Source of the DNA: Candidatus Krumholzibacteriia bacterium
GTDB taxonomy: Bacteria; Krumholzibacteriota; Krumholzibacteriia; Krumholzibacteriales; Krumholzibacteriaceae
NCBI GenBank assembly: GCA_028696635.1
Contig: JAQVGR010000055.1
Span: 1 to 8,381, forward strand
Length of the DNA: 8,381 nucleotides
Reading direction: 5' to 3'
This document shows positions 1 through 8,300 of the stretch, piece by piece; the first letter of the stretch is position 1; every line of letters starts with the position of its first letter. The translations under genes were made by a program, and so were the position numbers. The notes below the pieces were generated by a model. The model was not told the origin of the DNA and did no database searches. It saw only the letters and a list, made by a program, of their open reading frames with translations.

Positions 1-1739
1 GCTTCGGTTCTGAGAAGCCTGTTGCGGGCGCTCCGGATCCGCGTCTTCGCTTCCCGGCTCGTATCGGTTCTCGTTTGCGTCTGATATGCGGCGATTTCCC
101 TCTCGAGATCTCCCAGTTCCCGCTTCAACGAATCCTCCGCCGCCCTCTCGGAACCCGTCAGCGAACGCTGATCGGCGGTGAATAGCAGATCGGCGAGCAT
201 CCGGCCGAGATCCCGTTCGGCCGCCGGCCACGCCTCCTCCGGTCGGTCCTGCATGAGATGCGTGTGGGCCAGAGCCGGGTACGGGGATTTCTGGAAGGTC
301 GCCCGGGACAATCCCGGTCCTATCCGCAGCCGCGAGACTTCGTATATGGGAATCGCCCGTGCAAGACGCTCTTCGGCTTTTCCGTACTCGCCCCGGGTCA
401 TGAAATAGTTCGCGTAGCTGAATAATCCCATCGCGACAAAGGGGTGCTCTTCACCGAGCGCCTCCCTGAGCAGCGAATCCGCGCGAGGGTAGAGGGGAGC
501 GGCGCAGAGGTAGTCGCCGCGGTCCCGGCAGTTTCTCGCGATGTTCAGAAGAAATACCGCATAATCCCTGTCATACTCCCCCGATACCGACCGCTGAATC
601 TCGAGCGCCTCGCGGTAGAGCGTATCCGCCCTGTCGTAGGTGCCCTTGTCGTGATACAGATCCGCGAGATTGTTCATGGTGATGGCGATCAGCGGATGAT
701 TGCCCGGAAGGAAACGCCGGTATATCCGCAAAGCTTCCCTGTAATGAGACTCGGCCGCGGCATAATCGCCCTTGTCCTGGAGCAGGCTGCCGAAATTGCT
801 GTGAACATTCGCCGCGTCGGGATCCGGTTCGTCGAGTATCTCGCCGTATATCCCCAGGGCCGTCGAGTAGAGCTCCTCCGATTCGTCTATCTCTCCCTTG
901 GCGTTCAGCAGAACGGCGAGGTTGTTGCACGCATACGCTACATCGGAATCGATCTCGCCGTATAATATCCTGAGTATCGCGAGGGCCCTTCGGGAGAGAG
1001 GTTCAGCCGTCCAGTAATCCCCCATGTCCTTGAGCGCGCTTGCAAGTTCTCCCATGACCCAGGCGACATCCCCCGACTCCTCTCCGTATATCTCCCTGAA
1101 TATCAGCAGGGCCTCTCTGAAAAGGGGTTCCGATTCATTCGGATATCCGCGCTCCCGCAATAGACCGGCAAGGTTCGCGCAATCGGTCGCGAGCGATGGA
1201 TGGTTGCGCGGAAGGACGTCGCGCTCGATGGAGATCGCTCTGGAATACAGCGACTCCGCCCTTTCGTAGTCGCCCAGCTCGCCGCACAGATAGGCGAGAT
1301 TACCCGCGCTGGCCGCTATATCTGCATCGTTCTCCTCGAGAAGCCTCGTCCTGATCTCGAGCTGGCGCTCGGCCAGGGTCAGCGCGCTGTCGACATTCCC
1401 TCCGGCGTACACCTCCATGTACCGTCCGGTCAGGCCGTCGGCATGCGACAGCTCCTCCCGGGAAGCGGCCGGCAATGCGGAGATATACTCCAGCCTGCCG
1501 ATCAAGAGAGCGGCATCCCTCGCGCGGTACGCAGGCTCTTCGGGATCGCCGGAAACCGCCTCATGGAAGAGAACGGCCAATTCCAGGGCCTCATCGTATC
1601 TGCAGGCGACACGCAGCGAGTCGATCGCCTTGCCCAGATCGTCAGGCGAGACGCCGGTCTCGACGGCGCGAACCGTCCGCGGGCACGGCGCAATCGCTCC
1701 GAGAAGGAGCAAGATGGCACACAGCGTCCGGATCTTCAC
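1..1739 (-). CDS. Exported TPR-repeat protein, probable TPR-CHAT protein (3' end outside window)
   Basis: The frame is open from a GTG at 1739 to the left edge, giving 579 residues without a stop. The GTG is chosen because AAGGAGG lies 7 nt upstream and the first residues form a signal peptide: MKIR, then a hydrophobic core (LCAILLLLGAIA), with likely cleavage after TVRA near residue 25. Residues 25-139 hold degenerate TPR-like helices (for example CRYDEALELA). Residues 140-475 are eight TPRs of exactly 42 residues with the usual NLA...GDY..AE.LY..AL.I pattern. Residues 476-579 form a linker containing SPYPALA, RPEEAW and LGRMLADLL, then a charged, coiled-coil-like stretch (526-579). This linker resembles the segment before the caspase-like CHAT domain in TPR-CHAT proteins, but no CHAT residue is in the window. 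The TPRs would act as a protein-binding scaffold outside the cytoplasm. It is last of the three genes seen, 118 nt after the small exported protein. The TPR call is secure; the CHAT call is inference. Confidence 0.9.
   Translation of the reverse strand, partial: MKIRTLCAILLLLGAIAPCPRTVRAVETGVSPDDLGKAIDSLRVACRYDEALELAVLFHEAVSGDPEEPAYRARDAALLIGRLEYISALPAASREELSHADGLTGRYMEVYAGGNVDSALTLAERQLEIRTRLLEENDADIAASAGNLAYLCGELGDYERAESLYSRAISIERDVLPRNHPSLATDCANLAGLLRERGYPNESEPLFREALLIFREIYGEESGDVAWVMGELASALKDMGDYWTAEPLSRRALAILRILYGEIDSDVAYACNNLAVLLNAKGEIDESEELYSTALGIYGEILDEPDPDAANVHSNFGSLLQDKGDYAAAESHYREALRIYRRFLPGNHPLIAITMNNLADLYHDKGTYDRADTLYREALEIQRSVSGEYDRDYAVFLLNIARNCRDRGDYLCAAPLYPRADSLLREALGEEHPFVAMGLFSYANYFMTRGEYGKAEERLARAIPIYEVSRLRIGPGLSRATFQKSPYPALAHTHLMQDRPEEAWPAAERDLGRMLADLLFTADQRSLTGSERAAEDSLKRELGDLEREIAAYQTQTRTDTSREAKTRIRSARNRLLRTE
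315..1322 (-). repeat. Eight in-register 42-residue TPRs (126-nt period)
   Basis: By direct translation, repeats begin at residues 140, 182, 224, 266, 308, 350, 392 and 434 of the TPR protein, with no insertion or deletion over 1008 bp. Repeats end in forms such as PRNHP, PGNHP and GEEHP. This 42-residue variant is the one seen in kinesin-light-chain-like and TPR-CHAT proteins, rather than the 34-residue canonical TPR. The repeats have diverged in sequence, so the array is old and not a recent nucleotide expansion. Confidence 0.9.
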
Positions 1740-1857
1740 GATCAGGCCTCCTTGCCCGTAGTGAATGCCGGGGAACGGCGTGACAGGCAAATCGATGCGG
1801 AACGCCCGGCGGAGCATGCTGCTGGAATCGGCACGGTGCTCTCGTACGGTCGTCGCA
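1740..1857. other. 118-bp spacer between the two downstream genes
   Basis: This is the only real intergenic gap. Apart from the Shine-Dalgarno site I see no strong hairpin followed by a T run on either strand, and no convincing -35/-10 pair. An 8-bp palindrome (AGCATGCT, 1813-1820) is too short to count as a terminator. The absence of a terminator is compatible with read-through and one transcript for all three genes, but a weak internal promoter cannot be excluded by eye. Confidence 0.5.
1747..1753 (-). promoter_or_regulatory. Strong Shine-Dalgarno site for the TPR gene
   Basis: On the minus strand the sequence reads AAGGAGG, then CCTGATC (7 nt), then GTG at 1739. This near-perfect ribosome binding site fixes the GTG start. 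The frame is also open further upstream (an ATG at 1817 lies in frame), but that start would put about 26 extra residues before the signal peptide. Confidence 0.85.
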
Positions 1858-2331
1858 TCACGTGCCGAACAGGGATTTTATCGCGCCCCAGGAATTGAAT
1901 TCAACGGCTATCTGACCTTCTATGAAATCGATGCGTTTGCGCTTGGCTATAATGTCGCCCGGCCCGAGCGTTTCCTCTCCGTAATAGTTGTCGAGCGATT
2001 CCCCCTCTTTACGTGCTCGTACGAGGATCGCGTCGGTTGCCATTGCAACCGGACTCGCTCCGGTCGCGATAAAAACAGCGCAATACTTGCCCTGGTCCGC
2101 GCCCGTTCCGGTCTGAGTCGTTATGGGGATCGTTCTCGCAGCGTTTTCGGCGGTCATGATCTCGACGGTCACGATATATCGGTCCCCGGCGATTGTCTGA
2201 TTCGTGTCGGCGTAGACCGAACCATAGACGATGAACATGTTCGTCGATTCCTGCCCCTGAACCGGCGCGCCAGACAGCGCCGATGCAAGAGCGACCATTA
2301 TCGCCGGCTTGAGCATCGAACCTCTTCTCAT
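1858..2331 (-). CDS. Small exported Ig-like (beta-sandwich) protein, function unknown
   Basis: This is a 157-residue protein if it starts at the ATG at 2331. The N-terminus is a signal peptide: MRRGSMLK, then a hydrophobic core (AIMVALASAL), with likely cleavage around PVQG-QE (residues 26/27). The mature part begins with a strand pattern containing YGSVYAD and GDRYIVTVEI, followed by TGTGADQGKYCAVF and DAILVRARKEG. This is the V.G.V...GD...V / TG..G.Y..VF / D.I.V.A layout of small Ig-like or carboxypeptidase-regulatory-like domains. A polar tail ends at WGAIKSLFGT. I see no catalytic motif, no lipobox and no sorting tail. The layout resembles an Ig-like segment near the C-terminus of the large upstream protein (its residues 1805-1909). 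It directly follows that gene, so it is probably co-transcribed and possibly translationally coupled. Other possible starts are ATG 2367 (169 residues, ATGA overlap) and ATG 2316. The exported small protein is well supported; its function is unknown. Confidence 0.8.
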   Translation of the reverse strand: MRRGSMLKPAIMVALASALSGAPVQGQESTNMFIVYGSVYADTNQTIAGDRYIVTVEIMTAENAARTIPITTQTGTGADQGKYCAVFIATGASPVAMATDAILVRARKEGESLDNYYGEETLGPGDIIAKRKRIDFIEGQIAVEFNSWGAIKSLFGT

Positions 2332-2346
2332 TGTGCATCGTCTCCC
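2321..2346 (-). promoter_or_regulatory. Competing ribosome-binding sites that decide the start of the small exported protein
   Basis: GGAG at 2342-2345 lies 10 nt before the ATG at 2331, and AAGAGG at 2321-2326 lies 4 nt before the in-frame ATG at 2316. The upstream ATG at 2367 overlaps the preceding stop codon as ATGA but has no clear purine-rich site before it. I prefer 2331 because it gives the signal peptide a basic n-region (RR and K); 2316 is a fair alternative. Confidence 0.45.
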
Positions 2347-2363
2347 ATCTGAGTGACGCCCTA

Positions 2364-5300
2364 TCATCTCAGCACCACCATCTTCATGGACTTCGTGTAT
2401 CCCGGCGCGTCGAGGCGGCAGAAATAGATCCCCGAGGATACCTGCCTGCCGCCGTCGTTTCTGCCGTCCCAGGCGATCTCGTAGTACCCTGCATTCTGGA
2501 TTGAACCGACCAGCGTCTTCACCAGTTGCCCAGCGACGTTATAGACCCGAAGATTCACGGGGCCTTTCGACGCGAGTTGATATCTGATGCGCGTTACGGG
2601 ATTGAAGGGATTCGGGAAGTTCTGGTACAGAAGCGATATCGACGGCGTCGCGTTCGAAATGACGGCTTGCAGCGCCACGTGGCAATTGGCGATATCGGCG
2701 GCTTCGACGGTCAGTTCGACCGGTTCGCAGACCGGCTTGCCGTTTTCGCCGAGGAGGACGAACTCGAGCACATCGCCCGCAGTGACGGGATGGGAATTGT
2801 TGAAATCGATGAAGGCCCCGCATATCTCGCCCGTGTCTCCGTCGATTCTGACCTTCGCCTTCGCGCCGGTCGCCGTGTTCGTGAACACCCCCGAGCATCT
2901 ATCGCCCGGCGGAGTCCTCTCGCCCCACACCTCGACAACGACGCGTCCGCACAGGCCGAGCACATGCGTCGCGGGGGGCGGATCTTCGCCCGTGGAGGCA
3001 AGAAGCTCCGCCCCGAGCGAGGCGTACCGCTCGCCTGCCCATCCGGTCCCCTCGAAGTACGCCGTCTTATCTCCATGACAATAAGCGAGATAGCCGCATG
3101 CTCCGGCGATCTCGAATCCATCGCCGGCGTGGAAGTCGCTGATGAATGCGTCGAATCGCCCCTGCGAAGGCGCGTACCTGATCAGCATGTCGCCTTCGAG
3201 CGCCGCGATGAAATCGCGGGCGAGGATCGGCTGCTCCGGCTCCCGCGGCAGCGACACGAAATTCATCCCCGCCCGGACCGTCACCCCGCCGTCGAGCGCG
3301 GTTCCCTCGAAGACGACCCCGTGGGAATCGTCCGTGTGGATGATATAGCCCTCGCCGGGCACGATCTCGAAGCCGTCGCCCTCGCTTTGGGCGGGCACGA
3401 AAGATTCGAACATGTCCTCGTTCGGGTCGTATCGTATGACCTGCGTGGCGCCGAGATGCGCTGCGAAGGAACGCGCACTGAACGTTTCCGCCGGCATCAG
3501 CGGAAGCGCAACGAGGTTGATGCCCCCGTCGAGTGTGATCGCATACTGCTTGGGTTCGAGCAGGAACGAGAAACTGCCCCTGTTGTTCTCTTCGTCCACT
3601 TCCGTGATCACGTCGCCAAGATCCACGACCACGTAAACGGAACGCTCCCCGAGCGTTTCCCCGGGAATCCATGACACGCCAATATCGGTCTGCTGGCCGC
3701 TTTCTAGAAATTCCACCGGAACGGGCGCGCCGATCATCACGCCGCTGCCGAGGGGATCGCCGTCGTAAAATGCCGCGGTGAAGCCCCCCGCTCCGGCTGC
3801 GCCGATATTCGCGACGGCGGCGCGCAACTGTATCGGCTCCCCCTCCATGTAGGTGGCATGGGGCGAATCGCCGGCAATCCCGGCAACGACAAGATCGGGA
3901 TTCGATCTGCGGATGACATTGAGCACTTCGTTCGTCTCGATCGGATCGTTTGAATCGAATACGATCAATGCCTTGTTGGCGATCCCGTCTCCGTCGACCA
4001 CGTCATCCGCGGGCTTGATCGAAAAGAGCACGTGCCCCTCGCCGCAACCGTTTTCGTCGTTCGGCTGAAGGAACCCGGCGGCCGGATCAAGCGGAGGCAG
4101 ACCGGTAAGCGGGTCTATCGTGGTGAACGTCCACCGGGCGACCCGCGAGAGATAATCGACGCCGGCGCTGATTTCCAGCAGGTATCCCGTCGACAGTTCG
4201 ACGATCCCGTGGTAGTAGCCGAGGTTGGTCGGAATGCTGAGCACGGTATCGGCCCAGGCTATCTCGCCGAGCCTGAAACTGCGGGGATCGAGGCGCGGGT
4301 CGAGTTCATCGGTCACGAACACCTGACGCGCCGCGGCCGAGGCGTCAGGAACGTTCTCGAAGTACACCGTGTACGAGATGCGGTCGAGTTGCGAGATGAA
4401 GTTGTTCTCTCCCTCGGGAGTCGGACCGACCTTCTCGTTCGGATCGCGCGCGACGCGCACCGTCGTGGACTTGGTGGTCTTCTTGAACCTGGAATCCGAC
4501 GAGGCTGCAACGTACGAATCCCGGGCGCTCGTTTCGGCCGACGATATGCCGTAGGACGTTATGCCGGCGTCTTCCGCCGGAATCTCCGGATCCCCGAGCG
4601 CCGCTGCTGTCAGCAAACAGGACCGGTCGACCTTGGTTTCGAGAAGCGACGTCGCCGTGAATCCTTCGCCGATCTGCCTGGTAAGGTTCCATGCGTTCAC
4701 GAACTCATCCATGACCTGCTCGCGGTCTATCAGAGCGCCGTCGTATTCGAGGCGATCCATGAATGCCGTCGCGGCGTCCTGGACCCAGGAGCTGACGACA
4801 TGGTACGCGGCCGCCGTGCCGCGCACGACGGGAAGCGTGTGAATCGCCGTGACTGTGAAAATGTCATCCTCGAGACTGCTGGTCCTCAGAACGAACTCCG
4901 CCGTCTTGCCCGCCCCGATGAAGCTGGTGTATACGAGGATCGGCGCGCTGTCGTATGTCCGCAACGGCGTCGTAACGCCGTCGAGCACCAGCTGGTATCT
5001 CGTGCCTCTCTGCATGGTGATCCCCGTGATCACGTCATGCGCATCGGCGTTGCCCTCGTTCTCCAGCACGATCATGTTGTCCGAACAGACATCTATGCGA
5101 ACGGCGGACGGCCCCGTGATCCAGGGCTGCACCACCGGCCCACCGCCCTCGAGCACCGTCACTGCCGACGCGAGCGAGGTCGTGTTCTGTGCGGACGTGA
5201 TCAGCGACAGGTCGTAGACGCCGGGAAGCAGACGATCGAGCTCGAACCCCGCTATCACTTTGGTGCTGTTGACGACATGGACATCCCACGCCGCGACCGT

Positions 5301-8300
5301 ATCGCTGCCGGCCCGGGTGAGCGTGACCGACTCCGCATCGGCGAGATGCCCTCCCGTAATTACAAGAGACGCGATCCCCGTATTATCGACGATATCGGGA
5401 TCGACCGACGCCAGCGAGAAGAGGTACGATTCGGCGAGAATCGTAAATGTACCCCCGCCCGGCGTGTAATCGCCGAATATCATCAAATAGCAATCGGATG
5501 CTCCGCCTCCGGGGATGATGGTCTCGTTGTGCCCCTTCAGCTTGAATTTGAAATCATAGTCGATCCTGTCGGGGACGGCGTTGTACCTGACGAACATGTC
5601 GAGCTCGTCGTACATGCCCTCGCAGTCGGTGATAAAGCGCAGATCGTGCCCGCTCGGCACCGTCACCCTGAAGTACCGGCGTTCGCCGTATCCGATCGCG
5701 TCCGAGTGCGCCTCTCCAAGAATCAGAGGTAAGAGATCGAGGGTCATTTCGCCGGCGGAATATCCCTCGTTGTTTTCCTCGCCCGACTCGTTGATGTTGT
5801 TCTTTATGTCCGTCCGCACGATCGCGCGATACCCGCCTGGCACGAGCCCCGGCGCGGTCGCCTCGAGAATGCCGAGGTAGTCGGACGTCGCGATCGTGAA
5901 TGTCCGCTCGAGCCGTTCACGCGCCTGGAGCCCTCCCGTGTAACCCGCCTCTCCCAGGTAGATATCGGAAAGGTCCCAGCTCTCGTCCGACGAGATGTAG
6001 ATGCCGTCCCGCCATATCCCGACGACCGGATATTCGCTGAGGTTCGTGATCGTCCACCCGATCGCGATCGAATCTCCCGACACGCACGATGCCGGGACCT
6101 GGACGTCCGAGACGACCAGGTCGACATTGGCCGGGGGAATCACGATCGTCACGCCGTCCGGCGTATAGGCGATGTTGTTGCCCTCGCCTCCGTGCTCGTA
6201 CACGCTGTTGTTCTTGTCGGTACTGACAAAGACGTACCACGTGCCCGAGATGCCCATCGATATCGTCGCCTGCATGCCGCCGGAGTACCGGCTGCCCGGC
6301 GCCAGTCCGTCGCCGTGATATTTCGCGCCGAGGACGATGTCCGTCTCGTCGAGTATCCTGTCGAGCGAGAGATAGACGCCGTCGTACCAGGCTCCCGGGT
6401 CGCACGGTCCGCTGCCGGCGTTCTCCACGGTCCATGAAAATACCGCGGGTTGTCCCGCGATCAAGGTGTCGGGGCACCCGAGTGACACGACCTGAAGATC
6501 GGCGGGAGAGATCGTTATCGTCTGCAGCACCGGCAGCTCGTTGTTCGACTCGTCGGTCTCGCTGACCTTTCCGTCGCCGTCGCTCTTGCCGATTACGTAG
6601 TAGTCCCCCTGCAGTCCTTCCGGCAACGCGGCCTTGACACGCGCCGAGTAGGACGCGTGCCCCTGCAGATCGCCGATGCGAGGGTGTGATGCGATGAGGT
6701 AATCTGCGCCCGCGTCGAGAACCGGATCCGGAGAGAGATAGAAACGGTCGGTCCAGCTTCTCTGAGAAGGCAACACGCTGTTGTCGTCGAGGTTTGTCAC
6801 CGTGAAAGTGATGCTGTCGAATTCGCCGTCGATGTACTGCAGGACGGTCATCGCGAGGTCCGGGTACCGGATCTCGGGCGCGACGAACGAGACCGCCGTT
6901 ACGCGGGCATTATTCCCCTCGTGCAGATGCTCGTACACGCTGTTCACCGCGTCCGTCAGGACGATCAGATGCCAGTCGCCCGGCTCGACGGTCGGGAACT
7001 GAACGAGGCGGCTCTCCTGGTAGAAATAGCCGGGATCGAGCGCGCCGGCGCGAGTAACCCCGGCGATGTAGATATCGCTGCCCGTCTCGAGGGTGGAATC
7101 GGGGGAGAGATAGAATCGGTCGATCCAGCCGGTCGCCTCGGTCGGACCGGCGCCGAGGTTGGTCACTTTCCACTGCACCGTGGCCTGTTCTCCGGGCACC
7201 AGCATGACCGGAGCGCCGAGCGCGGTGACCTGGAGATCGGGAGGCGGCGTCAGCCGGACATCGAAGGGAGCGAACCTGACATTGTTTCCGTCCCAGATAC
7301 CTTCGGCAACGGTATTCTCGGCGTCGGTCTTGACGATGATATGATACCCGCCTTCATACCCGTCCGGGATCTGAACGCTCTCCGAGACCGAGTACGTCTC
7401 GTTGATGACGAGCGCGCCCGAGTGCATCTTGACCAGGGCGAGATGATCCGTTGTCGGGCTGAGTATGTTGTCGGCGGAGATATAGACGTAATCCGCCCAT
7501 GAGCCGACCGCCGTCTCGTCAGGCCCGAAGTTCTGCACCGTCCATGTCAACGGGGCCTGCCCTCCCGACTGGACCACCGGCGTCACGCCCAGGGCCGTCA
7601 CCTGCAGATCGGCGATCAGCGGCTCCTCGATGACGGGAGGCCTGATCTCGAGGGGCGCGTAGTGCATCATCGCGTTGTTGTCGTCGTGGCCTCCCTCGTA
7701 CACGACGTTGTCCGCGTCGGCGGTTACGAACAGGTAGTACGTCCCGTTGAGTCCGGACGGCACCGTGATGTTCCTCTGCCTGGTGTACTGAGCATCGGGA
7801 TCGAGGCGCTCCTGCCGCAGCAGGCGAAGGATCCTCGTGTCGGATGCGACATCGAGGGTCTGATCGGTCGACAGGTATACCGCGTCGACCCAGCTCGAGG
7901 AAGCGGTCGGACCCGCGCCGATGTTGGCGACCGTCCACTGCACCGGCACGCTCGTGCCCGCGGTGATGATGTGTTCGGCGGCCGACACGTCCGTGAGCGT
8001 CAGATCGGGAGGCGGCGGGGTGCTTATCTGGATCGTGTAGACGCCGCTGAGGTTATTTCCCAGATCCGGATCGTCGAGCGCGACGTCGACATCCGTCCAC
8101 ACGAACAGGTGCCATGCGCCGCTTATGCCGGCGGGCAGGCTGACCGTGGCGCTACTCGTGTACGAGGCCTCAGGATCGAGCGGCTGGCCGACGATATCGC
8201 CTCCGAGGCGCGTCGCCGTATGCGGATCCGCGATGCTGTCCGCGTTGATCATGATCCAGTCGACTGGCGCCTGATCCCCGGTCGAGGCGTTGCCGATGTT

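Noticed and set aside
444..965. 173-residue plus-strand frame, with a 119-residue minus frame at 571-930
   Set aside because: Both overlap the TPR array, whose 42-residue periodicity proves the third frame is the coding one.
1683..1739. Lipoprotein signal in the TPR protein (hydrophobic stretch ending in Cys)
   Set aside because: The residues before the Cys are I-A-P. Proline at -1 does not fit the lipobox, and a conventional cleavage site (TVRA) follows, so a type I signal peptide is more likely.
1813..1820. Palindrome AGCATGCT as operator or terminator
   Set aside because: Eight bases is within chance expectation, with no T run, no extended stem, and no repeat elsewhere in the gap.
1200..2352. 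Plus-strand frames 1200-1898 and 1765-2352
   Set aside because: They run across the start of the TPR gene and through the small exported gene. The minus frames have signal peptides and ribosome binding sites; these have none and are Arg-rich.
2526..3674. 382-residue plus-strand reading frame
   Set aside because: It is antisense to the doublet and Ig-like part of the giant gene. Its Arg-rich, low-order composition and lack of motifs mark it as a shadow.
4032..5732. 566-residue plus-strand reading frame
   Set aside because: It is antisense to the giant gene, is rich in Arg, Val and Asp as expected for a high-GC complement, and shows no domain or signal peptide. The minus frame here carries clear PPC, TIG and other domains.
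6544..6597. EF-hand at the end of CARDB module 5 (DGDGKVSETDE)
   Set aside because: Position 1 of the loop would be Lys and position 12 Asp, not the required Asp and Glu. The segment fits the usual CARDB closing loop.
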